This document shows, piece after piece, positions 41,926-50,477 of a DNA stretch of 60,274 bases. The DNA is from CALMZN01 sp964540095. Lineage in GTDB: Bacteria; Patescibacteriota; Patescibacteriia; UBA1558; GWA2-36-10. The DNA lies in contig CAZILH010000003.1 of the NCBI GenBank assembly GCA_964540095.1, forward strand, positions 1 through 60,274, in the 5' to 3' direction. A model generated the notes under the pieces. The model was not told the DNA's origin. It did no database searches and saw nothing but the letters and a program-made list of their open reading frames with translations. The first letter of the stretch is position 1. Each line of letters starts with the position of its first letter. Position numbers and translations under genes: made by a program.

Positions 41926-41978
41926 TATCCATTGCCACCCACAGGGTGGTCGCCCCGTGGGCGAAGCTACGAGGCCAA
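41926..41978 (-). pseudogene. partial tRNA-Arg copy interrupted by a double hairpin
   Basis: TATCCATTG (41926-41934) and AGCTACGAGGCCAA (41965-41978) repeat 23 bases of the tRNA-Arg 5' part (41858-41880). They are split by a 30-base insert made of two 15-base hairpins: CCACCC, ACA, GGGTGG and TCGCCC, CGT, GGGCGA. Confidence 0.85.
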
Positions 41979-41991
41979 TAAGAAATATTTA

Positions 41992-42600
41992 TTATTTTAT
42001 TTTTGTTTTATTAAATTTTTTACGGAAGTAATAAAAAATTAAAACGATAACGGCAATTATTAAAATAACATCTAACACCTCACTGTATTTACGAACCAAG
42101 GCCCAATTATCTCCCAAGGAGTATCCAGCATAAGCCAGTAATGAATTCCAAAGGCCAGCTCCCAAGGTGGTGTAGATAATAAATTTTCCTAATTTCATTT
42201 TGCCAGTACCAGCGGGAATAGAAATCAAGTGTCTAACTATTGGAATAAAACGGCTGATAAAAATTGCTTTGTCACCGAATTTATTAAAAAAATTTTCAGT
42301 TTTTACTAAATGATGTTCATTGAGTAAAAACCATTTGCCATATTTAATTATCAAAGGGCGTCCACCATATAGACCAAGCCAGTAAGAAAGCAATGATCCC
42401 ACAATGCTGCCAATAGTACTACTAATAACAATTAAGGCAAAAGACATTTGTCCAGAATGCCACAAGAAACCAGCAAAAGGCATTACTGCCTCACTGGGCA
42501 CGGGCAGTATCATACTCTCTAAAACCATCAAAAATCCTAAGCCATAATAAGAACCAGCCGAAATAATATTAGTGAAAAGATCAACCAGATATTCAACCAT
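41992..42600 (-). CDS. DedA family membrane protein
   Basis: The 202-residue protein has the DedA/SNARE-associated (VTT) domain: LESMILPVPSEAVMPFAGFL near residue 28, GSIVGSLLSYWLGLYGGRPL near 64 and the signature FISRFIPIVRHLISIPAGTG near 114, with the Arg pair of the family. DedA proteins help to maintain membrane potential and recycle lipid carriers (undecaprenyl phosphate) in bacteria. It stands alone; its upstream region is the large intergenic stretch that ends in the marR promoter. Confidence 0.92.
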   Translation of the reverse strand: MVEYLVDLFTNIISAGSYYGLGFLMVLESMILPVPSEAVMPFAGFLWHSGQMSFALIVISSTIGSIVGSLLSYWLGLYGGRPLIIKYGKWFLLNEHHLVKTENFFNKFGDKAIFISRFIPIVRHLISIPAGTGKMKLGKFIIYTTLGAGLWNSLLAYAGYSLGDNWALVRKYSEVLDVILIIAVIVLIFYYFRKKFNKTKIK

Positions 42601-42994
42601 TTTTGATTTTTTTAATTTAAGCTAGTTTATTCGACGCTAAAAAATGTTGGCGGGCTACCTCGGGCTGGAACCGTGTTCCGAGCAAGCCCAGCTAGGCCAT
42701 TCTACAATGTTTTGGCTTAAAAATCAAGAGATCCTCGTGCGCCTTATTTCTCTTAAAAAGTGACAAAAGTGACACGAATACAAGGTATATAGTTACAAAT
42801 AGTTGTAACTTTTAACCTTAAATTAAAGGAGGTTCAATATCTACTTCGGGCGATCGTGCAATAATGTAGGGTGCCTATTCTATATTGTTTTTTATATTAT
42901 ATTGGCGATAAAAACAATAAGTTTATTAATATGCTTGATATTATGAATGTGATAATATATACTTAGATTATCTAACTATTTTTATTTAATCAAT
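42601..42994. other. 394-base intergenic region between dedA and marR
   Basis: No gene is seen. It holds a structured GC-rich segment (42645-42700, with hairpin GGAAC, CGT, GTTCC and flanking GGGCT/AGCCC pairing), a perfect inverted repeat GTTACAA, ATAG, TTGTAAC (42792-42809), a strong ribosome-site sequence AAAGGAGG (42825-42832) with no start codon after it, and the marR promoter and operator (42935-42963). The orphan ribosome site suggests a lost gene or a leader. Confidence 0.6.
42935..42963 (+). promoter_or_regulatory. promoter and operator of the marR-ABC operon
   Basis: TTGATA, 17 bases, TATACT. The spacer contains a perfect 7-bp inverted repeat, ATATTAT, GAATGTG, ATAATAT (42938-42958), the size and place expected for a MarR-family operator, so autorepression is likely. 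Confidence 0.75.
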
Positions 42995-43417
42995 ATGGAT
43001 AATATAGATGAGCTTACAGAGTTAGTATTTACAATGAACAGGCTAACTAAAGAGGGCATGGAACATGAAAAAGGTTCGCCATCTTATATTCAACTACAAG
43101 CCTTGTCTTTTGTCTTACGTCAAAAAAAACCAATAATGAAAGATGTTGCTGAGTATTTGAATATCACTCCACCATCGGCTACTTTCTTGATTAATAACCT
43201 AATAAAATTAGACCTAGTTAATCGTGTTTATGATAATAATGATAAACGAATAATTCGTTTGAGCATTAGTAATAAAGGCAAAAAAGAATTACAAGCAGGT
43301 TTTGCTAAGTCAAAACAACATTTACATAAAAAATTATCTTTTTTATCAGTCAAAGAACGTCAAAGTTTTATATTAATCTTAAAAAAAATATCTTTATTAG
43401 TTAATAGCAAACAATAA
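42995..43417 (+). CDS. MarR family transcriptional regulator
   Basis: The 140-residue protein has the MarR winged helix: SYIQLQALSFVLRQKKPIM, recognition part DVAEYLNITPPSATFLINNL near residue 47, and the wing KLDLVNRVYDNNDKRIIRLS near 67 with the DxRxxxLxLT-type motif as DKRIIRLSIS. MarR proteins are dimeric repressors released by small ligands. It is coupled to the ABC permease gene by a one-base overlap, and a matching operator lies in its promoter, so it probably controls this exporter operon. Confidence 0.92.
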   Translation: MDNIDELTELVFTMNRLTKEGMEHEKGSPSYIQLQALSFVLRQKKPIMKDVAEYLNITPPSATFLINNLIKLDLVNRVYDNNDKRIIRLSISNKGKKELQAGFAKSKQHLHKKLSFLSVKERQSFILILKKISLLVNSKQ

Positions 43418-44631
43418 TGAACATTAAAGCTTCTTTTTTTCTAGCCCGTACATCAATTGTTAGAGGCAACAAAGGCACTCTGGCTATGACTATACTAATC
43501 ATGACATTAGCCTATGTTAATTTAATTTTTATTTCCTCTGTTTTTGGTGGGATTGTTGAGGCTATTAATGAACAATCGATAAATAATTTATATGGTAATA
43601 TTGTCATAGCTCCAGCAGATGATGAAATTTATATAGAAAATAAAGATGCTATGAATTCTATAGACACAATACCTGGGATAGTTGCCAGTTCAGCTCATTA
43701 TATAAACAATACTGTAATTAGTTATGATGAGAATCATGACGGTCGTAATGTTCAACAAGGAAAATGGCTCGTAAAATCTGTTGACACAGAAGATGAAATG
43801 AAGGTAACTCAAATTAGCGAATCTATTATTGAGGGCGAGTATCTAGAAGATAATGACAGAAATAAAATAGTTATAGGAAAAGAAATTGCGGGTGGGCACG
43901 GTGGGGATCTAGATTACCTTAGTTTAGGTGGTGTGTATGTCGGTGATGAAATTGATGTTAAATTTAGTAATGGTATAAAAAGAACTTACATCATTAAAGG
44001 TATTTTTTCTACCAAAAATAGCCAGGCAGATCAAATGGCCTTTATTACTACGAAAGAAATGGAATCAATCCTCCGTGTCTATAATTTAGCTTCAGAAATA
44101 ATAGTAAAAATTGATGAAAAAGGCCAAGAAGAAAAATATATAGAAGAAATAAGGCGAGCGGGATTACATGATGAAGATATAAAAACATGGAAACAATTAA
44201 CAGGCTTTACTTCTAGTGCTAGTAAAAGTTTCACGATGATTAGTATTATTTTGGGCGCTATTGGCACAATTGTTGCTGGGGTTACAATATTTATTATTAT
44301 TTTTGTTAGTATCGTAAATAAAAGAAGGCAGATTGGAATACTAAAAGCCATTGGTATGAAAGAAAGTACTATAATTTTATCTTTTGTTATGCAGGCTATA
44401 TTTTATGCTATGATTGGAATCATTTTTGGTGTAAGTATAATATTATTTTTTGTTCGACCATTTTTTATAGATAATCCATTAGACTTTCCAGTGGGCTGGG
44501 TATCACTAAAAATAACCTTTGATATAATCCGTATAAGTAATATCAGTCTTATGGTAGCAGCGCTAATTGGTGGTTTTATACCAGCGTTTCGAGGTACAAA
44601 AGAAAGTATCCTTGATTCAATATCGAGTTAA
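43417..44631 (+). CDS. ABC transporter permease, MacB/FtsX type
   Basis: The 404-residue protein has the MacB layout: one N-terminal span (TLAMTILIMTLAYVNLIFIS), a large external domain (residues 45-270) and three C-terminal spans with the FtsX-like motif IVNKRRQIGILKAIGMKEST near residue 302. Such permeases work as mechanotransmitters that use ATP hydrolysis to move substrates outside the membrane, for example peptides, lipoproteins or antibiotics. Its ATPase is encoded 19 bases downstream, and MarR precedes it. Confidence 0.9.
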   Translation: MNIKASFFLARTSIVRGNKGTLAMTILIMTLAYVNLIFISSVFGGIVEAINEQSINNLYGNIVIAPADDEIYIENKDAMNSIDTIPGIVASSAHYINNTVISYDENHDGRNVQQGKWLVKSVDTEDEMKVTQISESIIEGEYLEDNDRNKIVIGKEIAGGHGGDLDYLSLGGVYVGDEIDVKFSNGIKRTYIIKGIFSTKNSQADQMAFITTKEMESILRVYNLASEIIVKIDEKGQEEKYIEEIRRAGLHDEDIKTWKQLTGFTSSASKSFTMISIILGAIGTIVAGVTIFIIIFVSIVNKRRQIGILKAIGMKESTIILSFVMQAIFYAMIGIIFGVSIILFFVRPFFIDNPLDFPVGWVSLKITFDIIRISNISLMVAALIGGFIPAFRGTKESILDSISS

Positions 44632-44650
44632 ATTTAATTATAAAAAATAA

Positions 44651-45325
44651 ATGATTATTGAAGTAAAAAAATTAAAAAAAACATACGAGGGAAAAGTTCC
44701 GACCTATGCGCTTAAAGAGGTTAGTTTTGGTGTAAAAAAAGGTGAATTTATCGCACTTATGGGAAGAAGTGGCTCCGGTAAATCTACGCTTCTTCATCAA
44801 CTTGGTCTTTTGGATGCTCCTACTGCAGGTGAGATTATTATCGATGGTACAAACATAGTATCATTCACGGAAAATCAAAAAAGTGATTTTCGTTTAAAAA
44901 AATTAGGTTATGTTTTTCAATCTTATGCTTTGTTACCAGAATTAAATGCTCTTGAATCAGTTTATTTACCTCTTATGCTTTCTGGTATATCCAAAACTCA
45001 GTACATCAAAAAAGCTACTGAAATGTTAGAAAAAGTTGGGCTTGGTGAACGTATATATCATTTGCCAAAAGAAATGTCCGGGGGAGAACAACAAAGGGTG
45101 GCTATTGCTAGGGCCCTAGTAAATGAACCAGCTATTTTATTCGCTGATGAACCAACGGCCAATTTGGATAGTGAATCATCAGAAACAATTTTAAAGTTAT
45201 TTAAAAAACTTAATAAAGAAATTGGCCAAACTATTATTATGGTTACACATGAGTTAGATGATAGAAAACACGTAGACAGAGTTATTTGGCTTAAAGATGG
45301 TGTGATAAAACCAGAAAATACTTAA
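44651..45325 (+). CDS. ABC transporter ATPase, MacB/LolD type
   Basis: The 224-residue ATPase has all motifs: Walker A GRSGSGKSTLLHQ near residue 38, Q-loop YVFQSYALLPELNALE near 86, signature MSGGEQQRVAIARALV near 140, Walker B AILFADEPTANLDSES near 160 and the H-loop IIMVTHELDD. The LolD/MacB subfamily feature is the short helical region and the paired FtsX-like permease directly upstream. It is the last gene of the MarR-controlled operon, followed by a strong terminator. Confidence 0.95.
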   Translation: MIIEVKKLKKTYEGKVPTYALKEVSFGVKKGEFIALMGRSGSGKSTLLHQLGLLDAPTAGEIIIDGTNIVSFTENQKSDFRLKKLGYVFQSYALLPELNALESVYLPLMLSGISKTQYIKKATEMLEKVGLGERIYHLPKEMSGGEQQRVAIARALVNEPAILFADEPTANLDSESSETILKLFKKLNKEIGQTIIMVTHELDDRKHVDRVIWLKDGVIKPENT

Positions 45326-45339
45326 TAATTTATTAAACA

Positions 45340-45368
45340 AAAAACAGCTTCTTAAGGAAGTTGTTTTT
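45340..45368 (+). terminator. terminator of the marR-ABC operon
   Basis: AAAAACAGCTTC and GAAGTTGTTTTT form a stem (one G-U) with a 5-base loop, followed by TTTTT. Its right arm lies in the direct repeat that bounds the island. Confidence 0.85.
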
Positions 45369-45396
45369 AATTACCTTGTGCTAGCTCGATGTGGCG
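45358..45396. repeat. left copy of the island-bounding direct repeat
   Basis: About 39 bases (AAGTTGTTTTTAATTACCTT, then GTGCTAGCTCGATGTGGCG) match 60186-60224 with four differences (one an indel). The last 25 bases match at 24 positions. Candidate attL of the 14.8 kb island. Confidence 0.8.
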
Positions 45397-45655
45397 TACA
45401 ACAGGGGATTTTATATTTATCATAGCGATAAGTATCTCCGTTTGGTAAATTAATTGAAGCTGAAAATAATTCCAATTTTTTTAAAATCCAATCTGGAATT
45501 ATATGTTCATCATTGAATTTGGATTTCGCTTTATCTATACCGCAAATAAAACAGTTATCACCTTCAATAATTTCAGTTATAAATTTATCTAAACTAAAAA
45601 AGATTATTTTATTATCACGATATATTGTTTTATCTTCGGCAATTGTATAGGGCAT
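45371..45655 (-). pseudogene. truncated HNH endonuclease-like gene
   Basis: The 94-codon frame encodes the first half of an HNH-type protein: zinc pair CFICG and the HNH start FNDEHIIPDWILKKLE, then YDKYKIPCC, where the second Cys pair (usually CxxCN) is expected. At that point the sequence becomes the direct repeat and gives a nonsense ending (TPHRASTR, stop). The C-terminal half with the remaining zinc ligands and catalytic residues is missing on both sides, so the gene is broken exactly at the repeat. Confidence 0.7.
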
Positions 45656-45673
45656 TTTATTTTTTAATAATGA

Positions 45674-46342
45674 CTACATTTTTTTATTACTGGTAAACTG
45701 TAAATAATCCATTATCTTATAACCTTTTAAATGTTCGAAAGGATTAACAAACTTATACCATGGCTCTAAATGAAAAGACCCCGTGTCATCTTCTTCCACT
45801 TCTTTTACTATCTGGGATTCAGTTAATTTTTTAGGTGGTAGCACCTCTTTATTATCCTTAATCAAAAAGAGGTATACGTGAGGAGTACCATTATTATTTG
45901 GTACTATCCTTGGCTTCAGAACACCTGCCTTAATAAATCGTTTCATAACATACTTATCTATATTAAAGCGATCTTCTAAATCATAGACTGAGTACCAACT
46001 TTTCTTATTTCTAGCTATAGACCCAGGAATTAGCCTCTTATCTATAGCTTTTTGGCAGGTTAGACACTTTACACCCCATTTATCATACCAGGTTTCTTCA
46101 TTTGAAATGTAATTCCCACAAATCATACAAGTATACCCATTACCCTCTAAATGAAAGCCTTTAGGGCTATCTTTAAGCCTTAATTTACGTTGATGCTCTA
46201 TATTTGCTTGCTTATACAAAAGTTCAGCAAAACCGGTTAAATTACGAGCTCCTTCTTGGGCGTATTCCCAAGAGACCTCTTTTCCAATCTGTTTTTCAAA
46301 GATTTTTTTGAATTTTTTGATTGATTCATCTGGTAGTTCCAT
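45674..46342 (-). CDS. zinc-finger/HTH-like protein of the island
   Basis: The 222-residue protein has a four-Cys zinc site (YTCMICGNYI and KCLTCQKA, about residues 70-96) followed by a helix-turn-helix-like segment (YSVYDLEDRFNIDKYVMKRF, then IKAGVLKPRIV) similar in spacing to MerR-type motifs. It is probably a DNA-binding regulator. A promoter TTGATT, 17, TAAAGT (46349-46377, minus strand) ends just before the ATG, predicting a leaderless or nearly leaderless mRNA. It is divergent from the 277-residue gene with only 38 bases between them. No family name recognised. Confidence 0.7.
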   Translation of the reverse strand: MELPDESIKKFKKIFEKQIGKEVSWEYAQEGARNLTGFAELLYKQANIEHQRKLRLKDSPKGFHLEGNGYTCMICGNYISNEETWYDKWGVKCLTCQKAIDKRLIPGSIARNKKSWYSVYDLEDRFNIDKYVMKRFIKAGVLKPRIVPNNNGTPHVYLFLIKDNKEVLPPKKLTESQIVKEVEEDDTGSFHLEPWYKFVNPFEHLKGYKIMDYLQFTSNKKM

Positions 46343-46348
46343 AACTTT

Positions 46349-46377
46349 ACTTTACCCCCAAAAAGTGCCAAAATCAA
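46349..46377 (-). promoter_or_regulatory. promoter with predicted leaderless transcript
   Basis: On the minus strand TTGATT, 17 bases, TAAAGT, ending six bases before the ATG at 46342. The same two hexamers with the same spacing occur at 60123-60151. Confidence 0.55.
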
Positions 46378-46380
46378 GCT

Positions 46381-47214
46381 ATGAAGAAGGTTAGAATAAT
46401 ACACAATTTAGACTATTATAAAGCTGAGTTTATCATGGCTGACCCCAAGTTCAATGAGTTTATAGGTCAACTAATGAAAAAATTTAGCGATTTTGGTTAC
46501 CCGATACCAGAAAAGGGGTTTAAAAATTATAAAGAGTACTTAGAATGGAATGATAAATATTTTGATGCGATCTCTAAAATTGAGTATGGCCCAGAATTTA
46601 AAAATAAAATTAACAAGATAACTGGTGGTAATAGTAGTTGGGGTATTGAAGAGCAAGAAAAAATTGAAGAATTAAGAGACAAAGAATTACCGCCAATCTA
46701 CGGTAGTGATATTGGATATATGCTTGAGGAATATGGTATTAGTAGAAAAGATAAAAGTTATAGAAAATTTGCAGATTTTATAATAGAATATATTTTTTTT
46801 AAAAAGAGAGAATTCATAGATTCCCAATTAGTTATTACTTGGAAGAGAGATGAAAAAACAAGCGAGGCCGAATTGTTTATTAAAATTTTGCCACACACTA
46901 GAAAAGAAGATATCGAAAAAATATGGCCGATGATTAAAAAAGAGCAGGCTTATTTACCAAAATATAAGGTAAAACATAAAGAATATAAAAATTTTCATAG
47001 AGATTTAGAAATCAGTAATATCTATAAAAATTTAAGAAAAATCCCAACCTCCAAATATAAAACGTATAAGTGTTGGCAAAATGATAGGGTGGATTATGAA
47101 ACGGTAAAGTTAATAAGAGAAAAATATGGTATTTCTAGCTGGGGAACCATTAGAAATATAGTTAGTAATATTGAAAAATTGAAAAAATCTGTAGGGTTTA
47201 AGGACGGTCATTAA
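46381..47214 (+). CDS. hypothetical protein of the island
   Basis: The 277-residue protein is hydrophilic, rich in Lys, Glu, Tyr and Trp, with no signal peptide or membrane span. The middle (IIEYIFFKKREFIDSQLVI, then TWKRDEKTSEAELFIKILPH) looks like an alpha/beta domain and the C-terminus (RVDYETVKLIREKYGISSWG) resembles a short helix-turn-helix. I recognise no family. The first gene of the plus-strand island block, it ends in a hairpin before the ParB-methyltransferase gene. Confidence 0.65.
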   Translation: MKKVRIIHNLDYYKAEFIMADPKFNEFIGQLMKKFSDFGYPIPEKGFKNYKEYLEWNDKYFDAISKIEYGPEFKNKINKITGGNSSWGIEEQEKIEELRDKELPPIYGSDIGYMLEEYGISRKDKSYRKFADFIIEYIFFKKREFIDSQLVITWKRDEKTSEAELFIKILPHTRKEDIEKIWPMIKKEQAYLPKYKVKHKEYKNFHRDLEISNIYKNLRKIPTSKYKTYKCWQNDRVDYETVKLIREKYGISSWGTIRNIVSNIEKLKKSVGFKDGH

Positions 47215-47221
47215 ACTAAAC

Positions 47222-47305
47222 CCATACTTTTTATAGTTATTATAGAATGCAACCATGGAAGGTTGTATTTTTTATTTAATTAATAATTAACCATAAAAAG
47301 TATGG
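47222..47305. promoter_or_regulatory. 17-bp inverted repeat around the ParB-methyltransferase start
   Basis: CCATACTTTTTATAGTT (47222-47238) and AACCATAAAAAGTATGG (47289-47305) are inverted repeats with one mismatch. The right arm contains the ATG at 47302. A terminator-like hairpin ATGCAACC/GGTTGTAT followed by TTTTTTA (47247-47276) lies between the arms. Pairing of the arms would hide the start codon. Confidence 0.65.
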
Positions 47306-48576
47306 ATAAATTACAGTGGCACACAGTGCCGAAACGGGTTAATGATCTTGTTCCCCAAGATGTTAATCCTCGTATTATTTCCGATAAGCAGATGTCGGAT
47401 CTTAAAAAAAGCCTAAAAAGATACAATTTAGTGGAAATACCAGCAATTGACCTAGACGGCAAGATACTAGCAGGACATCAGCGGATTAAAGCTCTTCAGC
47501 TATTAGGTCGAGGAGAAGAGCTTATAGACGTCCGAATGCCTAATCGCAAGCTAACTAAAGAGGAATCAGATAGTTACCTTATAGCCAGCAACGCCTTAGG
47601 GGGTGATTGGGATTTTGAGAAATTAAAGTCTTTTGATTTAGACCTATTGATTGATATTGGTTTTGATCAAATTGATTTATCTCATTTATGGGATAAGGAG
47701 CTAGAAGTCAAAGATGAAGACTTTGATGTCGAAGAAGAACTTAAAAAAATTAAGACACCAACAACAAGGTTGGGTGACTTAATATATTTAGGACCACATA
47801 AATTACTTTGTGGCAGTTCTACTGATCCAAAAAATATACAAAGATTATTTGGAGATGAAAAAGCTTCGATGATATATAGTGACCCACCATATAATATCAA
47901 TCTTAATTATTCCAAAGGGATTGGTGGCAAGAAAGACTACGGTGGTGATGTAAATGACAATAGAAGTTATGAAGAGTATAAAGATTTTATTAAAAATACT
48001 TTAGTTACTGCCTTAACAGTTACTAAACCAGATTGCCACATCTTCTATTGGTGTGATCAAACATATATAGGTCTAATCCAAGGACTATACCGAGAACTCG
48101 GTATTGTAAATAAACGAGTGTGTTTATGGTTGAAAAATTCTCAGAATCCAACACCAAACATTGCTTTTAACAAATGTTATGAGCCAGCCGTCTATGGCGT
48201 AAAAGGTAAACCATATATTACACCATCAATCCAAAATTTGAATGAGGTAATGAATAAAGAGCTAACAACTGGCAATAATTTGTTAGGAGAAATATTTGAT
48301 GAATTAGATATATGGCTAGTAAAAAGATTATCTGGCCAAAAATATTTGCACGCTACCAGCAAGCCACCTACGCTTCATGAAAAAGCTATTCGTCGCTGTA
48401 CTAAACCTGGTGATATTATTTTAGATTCTTTTGCAGGTTCTGGTAGCACGCTTATTGCTGGTGAACAATTAAAAAGAAAGGTCTATACGGTCGATTTAGA
48501 GCCAATCTTTTGTGATTTAATAATTAAAAGGTATGAAAAATTAACTGGCAGAAAGGCAAGGGTGGAACATGGCTAA
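47302..48576 (+). CDS. ParB-domain DNA methyltransferase (phage type)
   Basis: The 424-residue protein joins an N-terminal ParB/sulfiredoxin-like domain (VNPRIISDKQMSDLKKSLKR, then DGKILAGHQRIKALQLLG with the GHQR box) to a DNA methyltransferase. Motif IV DPPY (YSDPPYNINLNYSKGIG) is near residue 194, and motif I (ILDSFAGSGSTLIAGEQL) comes later near 376. The order IV then I marks a beta-class N6-adenine or N4-cytosine methylase. This fusion is common in phages and prophages near terminase genes, as here. It may protect packaged DNA from host restriction. It overlaps the terminase small-subunit gene by eight bases. Confidence 0.92.
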   Translation: MDKLQWHTVPKRVNDLVPQDVNPRIISDKQMSDLKKSLKRYNLVEIPAIDLDGKILAGHQRIKALQLLGRGEELIDVRMPNRKLTKEESDSYLIASNALGGDWDFEKLKSFDLDLLIDIGFDQIDLSHLWDKELEVKDEDFDVEEELKKIKTPTTRLGDLIYLGPHKLLCGSSTDPKNIQRLFGDEKASMIYSDPPYNINLNYSKGIGGKKDYGGDVNDNRSYEEYKDFIKNTLVTALTVTKPDCHIFYWCDQTYIGLIQGLYRELGIVNKRVCLWLKNSQNPTPNIAFNKCYEPAVYGVKGKPYITPSIQNLNEVMNKELTTGNNLLGEIFDELDIWLVKRLSGQKYLHATSKPPTLHEKAIRRCTKPGDIILDSFAGSGSTLIAGEQLKRKVYTVDLEPIFCDLIIKRYEKLTGRKARVEHG

Positions 48577-49042
48577 GAAAAATAAAGTTAAAGACCTCTT
48601 TCTAGCGGAGCTTAAAAAAGTACCTATTGTCCAAGTAGCCTGTGAAAAAACGGGCATATCCCGTAATAGCGTCTATCGCTGGAAACAGGAAGACAAGGAA
48701 TTTAGTACAGCTATGGATAAAGCCATAATTGAGGGCGAGGCTTTGGTTAATGATATGTCAGAAAGCCAATTACTCACTTTAATTAAAGAAAAAAACTTTG
48801 CCGCTATAAGGTTTTGGCTTAATCATAGGAATCCTAAATTTAGAGATAAAGTCGAAGTAACTTCTAAGTTTGACGATTCAGGAGAGCTGACATCATCACA
48901 AGCAGAAGTTGTCAGACATGCTTTGCAATTAGCAGAGATTTTACCAATTAATAACAAAAATTATGTTAGAGAAAAAAATAATTCCACAGGAATTAGTGGA
49001 ACAGATGAGCAGGGACAGAAAAATACGGGTAGCAATAACTAG
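48569..49042 (+). CDS. terminase small subunit-like HTH protein
   Basis: The 157-residue protein has an N-terminal helix-turn-helix (VPIVQVACEKTGISRNSVYR, residues 18-37) of the phBC6A51/terminase small type, a helical middle (NDMSESQLLTLIKEKNFAAI, then RFWLNHRNPKF) and a disordered tail. Small terminases recognise packaging sites and regulate the large subunit. The gene lies between the ParB-methyltransferase and the large terminase, overlapping both, which supports the role. The last 80 bases overlap the large-subunit gene in another frame. Confidence 0.8.
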   Translation: MAKKNKVKDLFLAELKKVPIVQVACEKTGISRNSVYRWKQEDKEFSTAMDKAIIEGEALVNDMSESQLLTLIKEKNFAAIRFWLNHRNPKFRDKVEVTSKFDDSGELTSSQAEVVRHALQLAEILPINNKNYVREKNNSTGISGTDEQGQKNTGSNN

Positions 49043-50435
49043 AGAAAGTTTTCAATACTTTTTCAATTTTTATTACGCCCATTATGTAAAATATGCTACG
49101 GCAGATTTCCAAAAGGAAGTTATGTATCTACTGGAAAAAAGTGACCAAGAAAACCTTTTTCTCGTGGCTTTTAGGGGATCTGGAAAAAGCACCATGATTA
49201 CCACGGCTTATCCTATTTGGTCGATATTAGGGAAGCAACAAAAGAAGTTCGTTATTATCTTTTGCCAAACTCAAGCGCAGGCAAAACAGCACATGATGAA
49301 TTTACGAAGTGAATTAGAAGACAATGATTTACTTAAAAAAGACCTTGGTCCATTTCGTGAAGATAGTGATGAATGGGGTTCTCATTCTTTAGTATTTTCA
49401 AATACCGATGCCCGTATTACTGTTGCATCTGTAGAGCAGAGTGTTCGTGGTCTTAGACATCATGAAAATAGACCAGATCTTATTATTTGTGATGATGTTG
49501 AAGATATTAATTCTACTAAAACACGAGAAGGTAGGAATAAGACATATCAGTGGCTTAAGAGTGAGGTTATACCAGCTGGAGATAAAAATACACGACTCAT
49601 TGTAGTTGGTAATCTATTACACGAGGATTCGCTATTAATGCGACTTAAGGGTGAAGTTGAGGCTGGTTATATTGACGGAAATTTCTTATATTTTCCTTTG
49701 ATTGACGGTAAAGGTAAGTGTCTTTGGCCAGGTAAATATTCTAGTGATCAGGAGCTTGAAACTGAGCGTAAGAAAATTGGTAATGATATTTCCTGGCAAC
49801 GTGAATATTTGCTCAACATAGTACCCGATGAAGATCAGGCTATATTTCCCGACTGGATTCGATATTACGATCAAATACCAGAACCTATAAAATTTGAAGA
49901 TGGCTATTCTTCTCACAGGGAAGTAAGGATTGGTATTGATCCAGCTATTTCACAAAGTAATGTCGCCGATTATACAGCTATGGTTCCAGCTCTTTTATAT
50001 GAAACTAGTAAAGGATATATAATGTATATTTTGCCGAAGATTATTAACAAACGTCTTACTTTTCCGGAGACTGTTGATACTTGTAAATTATTAGATCAAA
50101 GTTATTCAACATATATAAAAGGTCTTCACCCTATATTTATTGTAGAAGATGTTGGCTATCAGAAAGCACTTCCTCAACAATTAATAAGTGAGGGTATTTT
50201 AAATGTTGTAACAACAAGGCCAGGTAATCAGGATAAACGTACTCGCTTAGTGCTGACAGCTAATATGATTAAGTCTGGTAAGGTCCTTTTTCCTAAGCAA
50301 GGTGCTGAGGAACTTATTCAACAGATTGTCCATTTTGGGGTAGAGAAAAATGACGATTTAGCCGACGCTTTTTCGAATCTTATGCATAGTGTTAATGAGA
50401 AACCACCATATGTACCTAGAGTCTATTTCTTTTAA
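48963..50435 (+). CDS. phage terminase large subunit
   Basis: The 490-residue protein is a DNA-packaging motor: N-terminal ATPase with Walker A FLVAFRGSGKSTMITTAYP near residue 69 and Walker B RPDLIICDDVEDINS near 171, then the RNase H-like nuclease with the catalytic Asp in EVRIGIDPAISQSN near 323, Glu/Asp in IFIVEDVGYQK and Asp in KNDDLADAFSNLMHS near 466. A start at 49005 would shorten the overlap with the small subunit; there is no clear ribosome site for either. No portal, protease, capsid or tail gene follows, so this is not a complete phage. Confidence 0.92.
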   Translation: MLEKKIIPQELVEQMSRDRKIRVAITRESFQYFFNFYYAHYVKYATADFQKEVMYLLEKSDQENLFLVAFRGSGKSTMITTAYPIWSILGKQQKKFVIIFCQTQAQAKQHMMNLRSELEDNDLLKKDLGPFREDSDEWGSHSLVFSNTDARITVASVEQSVRGLRHHENRPDLIICDDVEDINSTKTREGRNKTYQWLKSEVIPAGDKNTRLIVVGNLLHEDSLLMRLKGEVEAGYIDGNFLYFPLIDGKGKCLWPGKYSSDQELETERKKIGNDISWQREYLLNIVPDEDQAIFPDWIRYYDQIPEPIKFEDGYSSHREVRIGIDPAISQSNVADYTAMVPALLYETSKGYIMYILPKIINKRLTFPETVDTCKLLDQSYSTYIKGLHPIFIVEDVGYQKALPQQLISEGILNVVTTRPGNQDKRTRLVLTANMIKSGKVLFPKQGAEELIQQIVHFGVEKNDDLADAFSNLMHSVNEKPPYVPRVYFF

Positions 50436-50477
50436 GCATTTTCTCTTGTTTCTTATATAAAAAACTAAGGATAGTTA

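Noticed and set aside
42645..42700. Possible signal recognition particle RNA
   Set aside because: The conserved GGUCAGG/GGAAGGAAGCAGCC core is absent; only general hairpins are present.
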